64,000 nucleotides of DNA from ZC4RG35 sp040878345. Its GTDB lineage: Bacteria; Actinomycetota; Acidimicrobiia; Spongiisociales; ZC4RG35. Under the pieces are notes generated by a model. The model was not told the origin of the DNA, did no database searches, and saw only the letters and a list, made by a program, of their open reading frames with translations. The position numbers and the translations under genes were made by a program. The DNA is taken from assembly GCA_040878345.1 (NCBI GenBank), contig JBBDML010000009.1, positions 62,001 to 126,000 on the forward strand, in the 5' to 3' direction. This document shows positions 8,438-17,028 of this stretch, piece after piece (positions within the stretch are counted from its first letter, which is position 1; each line of letters starts with the position of its first letter).

Positions 8438-10014
8438 CGACGACCACAGACTTCGTGATTGCCGGGGGCGGGCACAACAGCCTGATCACTGCGGCCTATC
8501 TCGCCATGGCGGGTTATGAGGTGGTGGTGCTCGACGCCCGAGCCGAGGCGGGTGGCGGGGCGGCAACCGAGGAGATCCTGCTGCCCGGCTTCGGGTTCGA
8601 CACCTGCTCGACGGGGCACACCATGATCCAGGTGAACCCCCTGCTCGCCCGGGACGAGTTGGGGCTGATCTCGGAGCACGGTCTTCAGTACGTCCATCCC
8701 GACCCGGTGGCACACGTCGTGTTCCCTGACGGCGAGCACTTCACGATGTGGCTCGACCTCGACAAGACTCTCGCCGAGATCGCCAGGTTCTCGAAGAGCG
8801 ACGCCGACTCCTATCGACGCATGCTCGACGAGTTCGATGAGGTCAGGGCGGAATACGGTGCGTACCGGTTCACGCCCATCGGATACGGGCCCTCACTCGA
8901 CGAGCGTCTCGCCGGCCACCCCAGGGGTCGGGTGTGGATGCGGCGCAACGTGATGTCGGCATGGGAGGTCATCAGACACGAGTTCGAGAGCCGTCACTTC
9001 AGGGCCTTCATGGCGTGGATGGCATTCCAGACGGCACAGCCTCTCGACTCCCCGGGGTCGGGATATCTGGCTTACTCCTTGGTCGGCAGCCGGCAACGCC
9101 GGAGTTGGTCGATCCCACTCGAGGGCTCGGCGAGCCTCCCGCGGGCGGTCGTGGCCGCCATCGAGAAGAGGGGCGGGTCGGTCGTCACCGACACCTTCGT
9201 CGAGTCACTCGTCATCGAGGACGGTCGATGTGTGGGGGTGGAGACTCGAGGCGGGGACCAATACCGGGCGAGACTCGGTGTGGTCTCCTCGATCCATGTA
9301 AAGACCCTGGTCGGGATGGCGCCCTCAGAGCTCTGGGGCGATGACTTCCTCTATGGAGTCGACACCTACGACGAAGGTCTTTCCTCGTTCGCCTCCTATT
9401 ACGCGACGACTGAGGCGCCACGCTTCGAGGTCGATGAGGGAGAGCTCGAGGTGGTCTCGGCAGGGCCGGCCCCATGGGCCGAGGACGTCATCGAGTTCGG
9501 CAGGGGGCTGCGCCAGGGTCGTCTCCACCGGCCGGGGACGTTCCTGTTGTTCGCCACACCCACGATCGTCGATCCCTCGCGTGCTCCTGAGGGGCATCAC
9601 ACCGTGAAGATCCTGAGTCTGGCCCCGTACGAGGCCCCGGAGGATCTCGGGGACTGGGAGATGGGCAAGGACCTGCTCGCAGACGAGCATCTGAAGATGC
9701 TCCAGACGTGCGCCCCGAACCTGACCGACGACAAGATCCTGGCCCGCAAGGCCAAGAGCCCCGTCGACATCGAGGCCTCCAACCCGCACATGTGGCGGGG
9801 GACGATCCACGGGGGGGACCGGGGTCTGGCGTATGGGGGCGCCCAGCGCCCGGCACCCGGGTGGGCACAACATCGGATGCCTATCCCCGGCCTCTATCAG
9901 ACCGGGGCGACCACCCATCCCGGCGGCTCGATCACCGGCGGGCCGGGGAGGAATGCGGCCACCGTGATCCTCGACGACCTCGGGACCAGCATCGAGGAGG
10001 TCGTCTCCCGTTAG
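8434..10014 (+). CDS. FAD-dependent oxidoreductase of the phytoene desaturase/PYROXD2 family
   Basis: This 526-residue protein begins with the dinucleotide-binding motif VIAGGGHNSLITAAYLAMAG and the acidic strand end VVVLDARAEAGGGAATEE. It ends with the FAD-contacting segment GLYQTGATTHPGGSITGGPG, as in carotenoid desaturases and retinol-saturase-like amine oxidases. It probably desaturates or oxidises a pathway intermediate. TTG at 8434 is the only start giving the full dinucleotide fold, and it overlaps the previous stop. It is the last gene of the coupled set that begins at 2390. Confidence 0.87.
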   Translation: MTTTTDFVIAGGGHNSLITAAYLAMAGYEVVVLDARAEAGGGAATEEILLPGFGFDTCSTGHTMIQVNPLLARDELGLISEHGLQYVHPDPVAHVVFPDGEHFTMWLDLDKTLAEIARFSKSDADSYRRMLDEFDEVRAEYGAYRFTPIGYGPSLDERLAGHPRGRVWMRRNVMSAWEVIRHEFESRHFRAFMAWMAFQTAQPLDSPGSGYLAYSLVGSRQRRSWSIPLEGSASLPRAVVAAIEKRGGSVVTDTFVESLVIEDGRCVGVETRGGDQYRARLGVVSSIHVKTLVGMAPSELWGDDFLYGVDTYDEGLSSFASYYATTEAPRFEVDEGELEVVSAGPAPWAEDVIEFGRGLRQGRLHRPGTFLLFATPTIVDPSRAPEGHHTVKILSLAPYEAPEDLGDWEMGKDLLADEHLKMLQTCAPNLTDDKILARKAKSPVDIEASNPHMWRGTIHGGDRGLAYGGAQRPAPGWAQHRMPIPGLYQTGATTHPGGSITGGPGRNAATVILDDLGTSIEEVVSR

Positions 10015-10020
10015 CTCGGC

Positions 10021-10030
10021 ACAATCGATT
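10021..10030. promoter_or_regulatory. Weak LacI-type operator half-match upstream of second C-C hydrolase
   Basis: ACAATCGATT contains the 8-base palindrome AATCGATT, but the right arm reads TTTC rather than TTG. It lies 80 bp upstream of the TTG start at 10110. This is the weakest site in the set. Confidence 0.3.
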
Positions 10031-10109
10031 TCGCATTAGGGTTGCCCGACGATCGTTGCTTTGCAGCGAGGTCGTGCAAACCGAGAAACAACGCGATGAG
10101 GAGGTTGCC

Positions 10110-11243
10110 TTGACTCTCGAACTCGCCTTCGCCCCGAACGAGGATCCCTTTGTCGTCGTCCACGGTGGCTTCTATCGGCGCTGGTTCTCGATGATCGAGG
10201 ACATCCCCGAGCTCGAGAGGGCGGTCGCCCGTCTCGAAGGAACCACACAGGACAAGTGGGTGCCGGTTTGGGAGGAGTTGGGGCGGCGTCACGAGGACGA
10301 GGGCGATCGGTTGGAGGAGGCCGGGGACTTGGAGGCATCGAGGAGGGCCTACCTCCAGGCGAAGACCTACTACGCCATCGGCCGCTTCCCCGGCGAGGTG
10401 TCGGACGTCAAGGCGCGCATCAGCGAAGACTGCGCCCGCGCCTACCGCAAGGCGTGCGCCCACCTCGATCCCCCGATGGAGGTCGTCGAGTTTGAGCATC
10501 ACGGCGAGACGATCAGGGCGCACTTCCGCGCCCCCCGTGCCGATTCACCGGTGCCGGGGGTCCTCATCATGTGTGGCGCCGATGTCTTCAAGGAGGATCG
10601 GGGGTGGGCCCAGGACATGTGCCTCGAGAACGGCATGGCCGCCCTGGTCATGGATGGCCCCGGGACGGGGGAGAACCCATTTCCCTGGGCCCCCGAGTCG
10701 GTGAGCGCCTGGGAGGCCGCCGTTGACTATCTCGCCGGTCGGCCCGAGGTGGATGGCGGGCGCATCGGGGCGTTCGGCATCAGCCGGGGCGGTTATTCGG
10801 TGATGCAGCTCGCCGGGACCGCGCCCTCGAAGCTGCAGGCGGTGGTCGCCAACGCCGGTCACCCCTTCGGGTACGTCATGGGCGACGACGAGATCGAGGA
10901 GTTCGTCCGGGTCCGCAACGAGCGGGCCCAATGGCGATTTGGCGCACCCGACGACCCTCCGTCGTTCCCGGCGACATCGGTGGAGGAAGAGCGGGCCGAG
11001 TTCTCCCGATGGGCCCTCTCCGAACAGGGGATCCTCGACAACATCACCATGCCGGTGCTGATGATCAACGGCAAGCGCGACCACCTGGCACCGATCGGCA
11101 ACATCTATTTCATGCTCGAGACCGGCCCGGCCACCGGGAAGGAGGCCCGGATCTACGCCGACGACGGCCACTGTGCCTTCAAGCACTTCAACCACTGGGC
11201 CCCATCGACCTTTCGCTGGCTGGCCGAGAAGCTGGGGAGATAG
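10110..11243 (+). CDS. Alpha/beta hydrolase, paralogue of the dihydroxypseudooxynicotine-hydrolase-like enzyme
   Basis: This 377-residue protein has the same plan as the gene at 5556: a helical N-terminal domain (about 1-130), nucleophile in GAFGISRGGYS (Ser near 224), an acidic residue in NGKRDHLAP and His in YADDGHCAFKH. It is likely a C-C or ester hydrolase on a related intermediate. The frame is open much further upstream inside the previous gene. AGGAGG at 10098-10104, a few bases before TTG at 10110, decides the start. The gap to 10014 holds a weak LacI-type site. It converges on the M24-fold gene that ends at 11268. Confidence 0.85.
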   Translation: MTLELAFAPNEDPFVVVHGGFYRRWFSMIEDIPELERAVARLEGTTQDKWVPVWEELGRRHEDEGDRLEEAGDLEASRRAYLQAKTYYAIGRFPGEVSDVKARISEDCARAYRKACAHLDPPMEVVEFEHHGETIRAHFRAPRADSPVPGVLIMCGADVFKEDRGWAQDMCLENGMAALVMDGPGTGENPFPWAPESVSAWEAAVDYLAGRPEVDGGRIGAFGISRGGYSVMQLAGTAPSKLQAVVANAGHPFGYVMGDDEIEEFVRVRNERAQWRFGAPDDPPSFPATSVEEERAEFSRWALSEQGILDNITMPVLMINGKRDHLAPIGNIYFMLETGPATGKEARIYADDGHCAFKHFNHWAPSTFRWLAEKLGR

Positions 11244-11246
11244 GCC

Positions 11247-11264
11247 CCGGGCGCGGCGGCCCGG
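11247..11264. terminator. Short GC hairpin between convergent genes
   Basis: CCGGGC at 11247-11252 pairs with GCCCGG at 11259-11264 around a six-base loop, in the 24-bp gap between two converging genes. There is no T-run, so bidirectional termination is only a suggestion. Confidence 0.3.
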
Positions 11265-11267
11265 CGT

Positions 11268-12542
11268 TCAGATCACGATCAACTGGTGGGGGAACCTCGT
11301 CACCTGCTCGTGCCCCCCATCCGTGATGACATAGGTGCGGCCGAAGAATATCCCGAGCAGGCCGTCAGGGGTGATGATGGTCGGCTCCAGCATCGCCACG
11401 ATCCCGGGGACGAGGTCGAGCTCGTCGTCGTTGGCGTCCACGTGGTCCCACATCACATGAGGGGTGTGACTCACGAAGTCGATGCAGTGGAGAAACAGCG
11501 GTCGCGAGTCGTATCCCTTCTCGCGGAAGAACTCACTCGCCCTCATCACGTCGTCCCACGTGTTACCGCCGACCAGCTTCCCGGCCATCAGGTCGTAGCC
11601 CGGCAAGACGACCTCCTCGAAGAACTGGCGTATCCACCCCGGCGGCTCCCCGATGCAGATCGGCGTGCCCAGCTGAACCGAGTAGCCGTTGTAGCCACAG
11701 GCCAGCTCGTTGATGATGATGTCCCCGTTCTGCAGGGGCCGGCTCGAGGGCCAGGGGTTGCCGAAAACCATCGCGGGTTTGTCCATGGGCGTGGACCCGA
11801 TGATGGTGAAGTCCATCTGCCCCCCGCCATCCAACACGGCGTGGGTGGCTGCGGCCGCCAACTGATACTCGGTGACCCCCGGCCGCGCCGCCGCGATCAT
11901 GGCGTGGAATGCCTGGTCCATGAGTTGGCCGGCTCTCCGGACACACTCGATCTCCTCGGCGCTCTTCACGTGGACCAGGTCGTGGAAGAAGTCGCCGACC
12001 CGCTCCAGAGACGCCTCCGGAAGCCCATCGCGCAACCGCTCCCACTCGTCGACCGGGAGGTGGTGCCCGTAGACAGGGTCTACGTGTGACACCCCGATCG
12101 TGCCGTCGGCGAGGCCCCACTCCCTGATGAGCTCGACGATGACCTCCCCGGAGCGGCCCCATCGCGAGTGACGGACGTCCCCGAGCGGGGTGGCACGGCG
12201 CACCGCCTCGCGATGGGCCCCACCGGGCCCACAGATCAAGACCGGCTCGCCTTCGGGTGGCACCACGACGTATGCCGACATCCCGTGCCACTCCCAGTGG
12301 TTGCTCAGCCAGCGCATGCCGCCGCCCCAGCTCCAGTGGTTGGGCCCACCGGCGGCGATCAGCACGTCGAGGCCGAGCCGTCTCATCTTCTCCTGGGTGG
12401 CCGAGAAGCGTCTCTGGTACTCGGCGTCCGAGAACCTCTCGTAGACGGCATCGCCGTACCAGGGGCTGTTGGCGATGCGACCGAAGACCTCGGTGTGGAG
12501 CTTTCCGGCGGCGTCGGCAAAGTCGATGTCACCCGGTGTCAT
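11268..12542 (-). CDS. M24-fold (creatinase/aminopeptidase P-like) protein with altered metal ligands
   Basis: From ATG at 12542 (GAGGAG upstream) the protein has 424 residues: an N-terminal creatinase-type domain and a C-terminal pita-bread fold from about 190. Metallopeptidases of this fold carry two Asp in a D-G...Y-D-R-T pattern. Here the segment reads INELACGYNGYSVQLGT, with Glu and Val at those places, while His in SHTPHVMWDH and Glu in AMLEPTII remain. Metal-free creatinase also lacks these ligands, so a C-N hydrolase is more likely than a peptidase; this is inference. It forms a leftward pair with the upstream DapA-family gene. Confidence 0.8.
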   Translation of the reverse strand: MTPGDIDFADAAGKLHTEVFGRIANSPWYGDAVYERFSDAEYQRRFSATQEKMRRLGLDVLIAAGGPNHWSWGGGMRWLSNHWEWHGMSAYVVVPPEGEPVLICGPGGAHREAVRRATPLGDVRHSRWGRSGEVIVELIREWGLADGTIGVSHVDPVYGHHLPVDEWERLRDGLPEASLERVGDFFHDLVHVKSAEEIECVRRAGQLMDQAFHAMIAAARPGVTEYQLAAAATHAVLDGGGQMDFTIIGSTPMDKPAMVFGNPWPSSRPLQNGDIIINELACGYNGYSVQLGTPICIGEPPGWIRQFFEEVVLPGYDLMAGKLVGGNTWDDVMRASEFFREKGYDSRPLFLHCIDFVSHTPHVMWDHVDANDDELDLVPGIVAMLEPTIITPDGLLGIFFGRTYVITDGGHEQVTRFPHQLIVI

Positions 12543-12571
12543 GAGCTCCTCTTTTGGTGTCGTTCCATTGA

Positions 12572-13552
12572 TCAGGAGATCGAGTCGAGCAGACCCAGAC
12601 CATCGAGATCCACTCGTAGCGCCTCGAGTCGCTCGTCGGCGAGCGGGATCAGTGGCGGCCTCACCGGGCCTTGGGGCAGGCCCATCAACCCGAGCCAGGC
12701 CTTGAGCTCGGCGATCGGGATCGCCCCCTCGCCCTGTGCCAACCACTGGTCACGCATCCATCGCCCGAAGGCTGCCCGCTCGGCTTCGAGGGTGCCCTGC
12801 AGCTCCCAGGCCCCGGCGACATCCCCTGCGTCGGCCATCATCGTGTAGTCCCTTATCGGGAGTCGGCCGGGGGTCTGATACATGGCCAATGCCGGGGTCG
12901 ACATCAGTGACCGGAACCCATGATCCAGGTGGAGACCGAGCCAATCGCCCTCATCGGCGTCGCATACCACGATCCGGTCGCCCACCAGGTCTTGCACCTC
13001 GAGCAGATGCTCCCTCGGCTTCGGGTTCTTTATCCCACAGACCGTCTCGAGATCACTCAGCTCGGCGATCAGCGCCGGGCTCAGGGCATATCCGGAGTAC
13101 GAGGTGTTGAAGAGGAAGAAGGGCACAGAGGACTCCGAGGTGAGCCGTCGGTACCAGTCGCGGACGATGTCGTCGGAGGGCTTGATCGGGAAGTAGGGGT
13201 TCATCGCGATCACGAAGTCGGCGCCGATCTGCTCGGCGTGACGACTCAGCTGGGCGGCCTCGGAATATGTGTGATGGCCGATGTGGGCCATGATCGGCAC
13301 TCTTCCAGCTGCTGCGCTCACGACGAGCTCGTGGACACGGGCTCGCTCCTCGACGGTCATCGCCCAGAACTCGCCCATCACGCCCCCGCAGAAGATGCCG
13401 TCGACGGCGAGACCCTCTATGTAGTAGTCGACCGACTTGCGAAGTACCCCCTCGTCGATCCCCCCGGCCGAGGTGAACGGTGTGGGGATCGCGATCCACA
13501 ACCCCCTGACCTTCTGGAATGCGACCTCCTTGGCCGCGCTGAGCGCTGTCAT
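12572..13552 (-). CDS. Dihydrodipicolinate synthase (DapA) family protein
   Basis: The 326-residue TIM-barrel begins near GLWIAIPTPFTSAGGID and carries the presumed Schiff-base Lys in VCGIKNPKPREH. The Tyr region reads FLFNTSYSGYALSP rather than the YN-P loop of true DapA. Family members perform class I aldol cleavage or dehydration on keto acids, so lysine synthesis is unlikely here. ATG at 13552 is chosen because GAGGAGAGGAG lies just upstream; the longer open frame runs into the 51-bp repeat. It is divergent from a second DapA-family gene at 13740, with a LacI-type palindrome between them. Confidence 0.85.
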   Translation of the reverse strand: MTALSAAKEVAFQKVRGLWIAIPTPFTSAGGIDEGVLRKSVDYYIEGLAVDGIFCGGVMGEFWAMTVEERARVHELVVSAAAGRVPIMAHIGHHTYSEAAQLSRHAEQIGADFVIAMNPYFPIKPSDDIVRDWYRRLTSESSVPFFLFNTSYSGYALSPALIAELSDLETVCGIKNPKPREHLLEVQDLVGDRIVVCDADEGDWLGLHLDHGFRSLMSTPALAMYQTPGRLPIRDYTMMADAGDVAGAWELQGTLEAERAAFGRWMRDQWLAQGEGAIPIAELKAWLGLMGLPQGPVRPPLIPLADERLEALRVDLDGLGLLDSIS

Positions 13553-13632
13553 GTCGGGTCTCCTCTCCTCGCACGGGAGCCGTATGGCGCCTACGAACGG
13601 GCCCGCCCGGAGCCGGCACCGGGTACGCGACG

Positions 13633-13683
13633 CTAGTGGCCCGGCGCCCAAATAGCTACGCATCAATTGAGCGACAGACCACT
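13633..13683. repeat. 51-bp repeat, copy A (inverted partner at 32302-32352)
   Basis: This segment matches the reverse complement of 32302-32352 with two mismatches; 13645-13683 (39 bp) is identical. The outer ends CTAGTGG and CCACTG are themselves nearly complementary, as in a miniature element with short terminal inverted repeats. It lies in the divergent intergenic region between two DapA-family genes, five bases from a LacI-type palindrome. I see no transposase next to either copy. Confidence 0.85.
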
Positions 13684-13687
13684 GTCA

Positions 13688-13703
13688 GCACATACGTTTG
13701 TGC
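13688..13703. promoter_or_regulatory. LacI-family operator candidate between divergent DapA-family genes
   Basis: GCACATACGTTTGTGC is a 16-base inverted repeat with one mismatched pair and fits the CAAWCGWTTG family loosely at its core. It could control both the gene at 13552 (leftward) and the gene at 13740 (rightward). Confidence 0.6.
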
Positions 13704-13739
13704 GGGCGACAGGAGGCGATCTGTACGCGGCAACCCCCC

Positions 13740-14756
13740 ATGCAGTCCGAGTACACCAGATCGGAGGCCAAGAGCTGGGCGCGGGAGACGTTCCACGGGG
13801 CCTGCAACGTGATCATCCCCTCCTACACCTCCGACCTGAGGGCACTCAACGAGGCCGCCATCCGGCATGACGTTCGACGAAACATCGAGTTGGGGTTCTG
13901 GGGCGCCTTGTTGGTCTCGGAGGCGGGGAGCACTCTCGACGAGATGCGCCGGTTCATCGAGATCGCCGTGGACGAGGCCGAGGGCCGGCATCGATTCCTC
14001 CTCCAGGGGGTCTTCGACACCGCGGACGACATCGTCTCGATGGCCAACGACGCCGGCGCCCTCGGTGTGGACGGAATGCTCCTCGGGCACCCCAACAGCT
14101 TCTACCCGACATCTGCCCAGCAGGTCGAGGACTACACCGTCGAGATCTGCGAGGCAACCGACCTGGCGGTCGTCCTATTCGTCGTCGAGCACTCCAATCT
14201 GAGACGTCTCGACGTCCGTGGCTTCCCCGCCGACGTTCTCGAGCGGTTGACCAAGGTGGACACGATCGTGGCCGTCAAGTACGAGCTGGGCCGCCAGCAG
14301 ACCACCAACACCTATGAGACCTTCCGCCGCCTCGAGAGCGCAGACGTCCTGCTCTCCGATCCCATGGAGTTCAACGCCCCCATGTGGGTCGACATCTTCG
14401 GCATGCAATGGATGGGCACGAGCAACTACGAGTACTACGGGTCGTATGTCCCCCGGCTTCTCGGGCTGCTCCGCGGAGGCGACACCCAACGGGCCATGGA
14501 GGAGTACTGGGGCATCCAGCCCGCCCGCGACGCCCGCTCGACGACGATGAGCTCCGGTGGCGCCAACTTCGTGCACCGCTATCTCTGGAAGTTCCAAGCC
14601 TGGCTCAACGGATACAACGGCGGGCCGATTCGCCAGCCGGCGATGAAGCTGTCGGAGAGCCAGATGAGGTCTTCAGCCGATGGGTTGCGCAAAGCGGGCA
14701 TCGCCGACACCGACGAGCCCTTCGCCGAGTTCTTCGTCGGACGCAACCCCGCCTAG
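13740..14756 (+). CDS. DapA-family (aldolase/dehydratase-like) protein, divergent
   Basis: This 338-residue protein has a DapA-like TIM barrel. The segment NVIIPSYTSDLRALNEAAI matches the start of the barrel and the presumed Schiff-base Lys is in DTIVAVKYELG. The YN-P loop is replaced by LFVVEHSNLRRL, and a long aromatic C-terminal stretch follows (FVHRYLWKFQAWLNGYNGG). It is clearly divergent from DapA, so the reaction is unassigned. AGGAGG at 13711-13716 is too far from ATG at 13740 to be ideal; TTG at 13698 lies inside the operator and is less likely. An ornithine cyclodeaminase homologue follows after three bases. Confidence 0.75.
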   Translation: MQSEYTRSEAKSWARETFHGACNVIIPSYTSDLRALNEAAIRHDVRRNIELGFWGALLVSEAGSTLDEMRRFIEIAVDEAEGRHRFLLQGVFDTADDIVSMANDAGALGVDGMLLGHPNSFYPTSAQQVEDYTVEICEATDLAVVLFVVEHSNLRRLDVRGFPADVLERLTKVDTIVAVKYELGRQQTTNTYETFRRLESADVLLSDPMEFNAPMWVDIFGMQWMGTSNYEYYGSYVPRLLGLLRGGDTQRAMEEYWGIQPARDARSTTMSSGGANFVHRYLWKFQAWLNGYNGGPIRQPAMKLSESQMRSSADGLRKAGIADTDEPFAEFFVGRNPA

Positions 14757-14759
14757 GCA

Positions 14760-15740
14760 ATGCGAATCCTCGACGCCGCCGCCGTCGAGGCCCTTATCGA
14801 CGACCGCATGGTGCTCGAGACCATGGGCGAGCTCTTCTCCCTCCCCTTTGCGGAGATCGGCTACGGCCGTATCGATCTGACGCATCCCACTGGTTGGCTC
14901 CGCTCTCTGCCTGCCTTCATCGAAAGCAAGGACCTCCTCGGCTTCAAGGTGCTGCATCGGACCCAAGGTGTCGGCATGCGATACACGATCTATGTCCACA
15001 GGCTGAGCACCGGCGAGTTGATGGGCATCGTCGACGGGCTCGAGGTCACCAACCTGCGCACCGGGGCCGTCTCCGCCTTGGCCACCGATCATCTGGCTCG
15101 ACCGGATGTCGAAGTCGCCGCCATCGTGGGCACCGGCCCCGTCGCTCGCGGTCAGCTGCGGGCGATCGAGTTGGTTCGTCCTGCCGCCGAGATCAGGGTG
15201 TTCGCCCCCACCCCCGAGAATCGGGCGGCGTTCGTGGCCGACATGGCAAGCCTCGTCGAGGGCCGACTCGTCGAGGCGGCCAACCTGGAAGAGGCCCTCG
15301 AAGGAGCGACGCTGGTCACACTGGCGACCAAGGCAAGCGCGCCCGTCCTCCTCGCCGAGCACCTCCGACCCGGGATGCACGTCAATTCGGTCGGCCCGGC
15401 GAGCCGCGACCGCGTCGAGGTCGATCCCGCGGTGTTCGCGAGGTTCGATCGGGTGGTGTGCGACTCGGCCGAGTTGGTGCTCGAGGAGGCAGGAGACGCC
15501 TTCTCGGCCGTCACGGACCACGGTCTCGACCGGAAGCGGGCAGAGGAGCTGACCGCCGTCGTCACCGGGCGTGCCGCCGGTCGGGTGAGCAACGACGAGA
15601 TCACCCTCTTCAAGTCGGTCGGCACCGGGGCACAGGACCTGATCGTGGCCTCCCGTCTCCTCGGCCTCGCCGCCGACGCCGGGGTGGGCACCATCGTCGG
15701 CGATGTGAACTCGATCAAGCCCGCCCTCCCAGGGGGCTGA
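14760..15740 (+). CDS. Ornithine cyclodeaminase/mu-crystallin family protein
   Basis: This 326-residue protein has the family layout. The N-terminal half carries GFKVLHRTQGVGMRYTIYVH and the substrate-side region VTNLRTGAVSALATDHLARP. The NAD-binding motif is AIVGTGPVARGQ, and ANLEEALEGATLVTLATKAS follows. Members reduce cyclic imines (ketimine reductase) or deaminate ornithine to proline. The neighbouring DapA-family and creatinase-fold genes suggest a nitrogen-containing cyclic intermediate, which is inference. A second member at 60939 shares the pairing with a DapA-family gene. Confidence 0.85.
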   Translation: MRILDAAAVEALIDDRMVLETMGELFSLPFAEIGYGRIDLTHPTGWLRSLPAFIESKDLLGFKVLHRTQGVGMRYTIYVHRLSTGELMGIVDGLEVTNLRTGAVSALATDHLARPDVEVAAIVGTGPVARGQLRAIELVRPAAEIRVFAPTPENRAAFVADMASLVEGRLVEAANLEEALEGATLVTLATKASAPVLLAEHLRPGMHVNSVGPASRDRVEVDPAVFARFDRVVCDSAELVLEEAGDAFSAVTDHGLDRKRAEELTAVVTGRAAGRVSNDEITLFKSVGTGAQDLIVASRLLGLAADAGVGTIVGDVNSIKPALPGG

Positions 15741-15779
15741 CCCTGACCGGTTGGTGATGGCCGGAATAGGGTCGTCCCG

Positions 15780-16788
15780 ATGATCGACGATCTCTATCCG
15801 AGGTTCAGCGAGAAGGAGTTGGCGCGACGCCGCCAGTCCATCGTCGAATTGATGGGATCCGCAGGGGTTTCACATCTCGTTGCCTATGGCGCCGAGCGCG
15901 TGGGGTCCGCCGTGCCCTGGCTCACGGAGTGGCCGGTCACCACGGAGGCTGTCTTGCTGTTCACGCCAGAGGAGACACCTCGGCTTCTGGTTCAGCATTA
16001 CAACCACTTGCCCAATGCGCGAAGAATCGCCTCCGACTGCGAGGTGGAGTGGGGTGGGCCGTCCACCCTCGCCCGGCTCGAAGAGTTGCTTCGGGCGCGG
16101 GTCACACCGGGTCGGCGAGTCGGGGTGTTGGGCCCGCTGCGCCATCGAAGCCACCTCAGGCTGGAGGGGTCGGTGGGCGAGTTGGTGGAGCTCGACGCCG
16201 AGTACCAGCGACTGCGTCTGGTCAAGTCGCCCGAAGAGATCGAGAGGCTGGAGGTGGCCGCCAGGCTCTCGGATCAGGCAGTGGGCGCCATCGTCGAACA
16301 GGTCGAGGTGGGGATGGACGAGCGCCGGCTGGCGGCGCTGTGAGATCAGCGCCGCCTATTGGGGTTACGCCGCCCAGGTTTTGCGAAGCTTCACGATCGC
16401 CGCCGAACCGACCCCGCTGTTCGTCGATCTCCATAAGGCCGCCGACGCCGCGTTCGATGCCATCGCCTCGGTGGTTCGTCCCGGCGCCCACGCCGCCGAC
16501 CTCGTGGAAGCGTCCGGGGTGATCGAAGAGATGGGGTTCACCATCTACGACGACCTGGTCCACGGATATGGGGGCGGGTACCTCCCTCCGGTCCTCGGTA
16601 GCAGGAGCCGCCCCAACCTGCCCATACCCGACCTCACCCTCGAGGAAGGGATGGCCCTCGTCATCCAGCCCAACGTGATCACCACAGACGAGCGCGCCGG
16701 GGTACAGACCGGGCATCTCGTCGTCGTGACCGCAGACGGGCACCGGTCCCTGCATGACGTTCCTCGCGGTCTCATCAGGGTCGCCTGA
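15780..16788 (+). pseudogene. M24-family (Xaa-Pro peptidase/creatinase-like) gene broken by an internal deletion
   Basis: Codons from ATG at 15780 encode a normal creatinase-type N-terminal domain ending GMDERRLAAL, then TGA at 16341. The C-terminal pita-bread half resumes in another frame at the same point with EISAAYWGYAAQVLRSFT and runs to 16788. The stretch normally joining these parts, roughly 50 residues, is absent, so a deletion of a length not divisible by three fits best. Both halves are otherwise intact, implying recent decay or an assembly error. At the metal-ligand positions the remaining part has Glu (EIS) and Gln (AAQVLRS) instead of two Asp. Confidence 0.8.
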
Positions 16789-16968
16789 CCTTGCGGGTCC
16801 TGCTCTCGAGCCCGAGCATCGTGGTCACGTCGACGTCTATCGTCGTGAGGTGAATCGACGATCCCGCTCGGGTCCAGGAGGCCGGTATACCTGTCTGAGG
16901 AGGGTGCTGTGACGTCGAGGAGAGACAACTGGAATCGGTTGCAGTCCGCCGCGTCGCTGGTTAGCGTG

Positions 16969-16978
16969 CAAACGATTG
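16969..16978. promoter_or_regulatory. LacI-family operator candidate upstream of the ABC binding protein
   Basis: CAAACGATTG fits CAAWCGWTTG with asymmetric arms. It lies 51 bp upstream of the preferred GTG start at 17029, within a 240-bp region after the broken M24 gene that holds no other feature I can support. Confidence 0.45.
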
Positions 16979-17028
16979 GGCTGACGATTGAGCCTGTTCG
17001 TGCGGAGACAAAATTGAGGAGGACTCCC

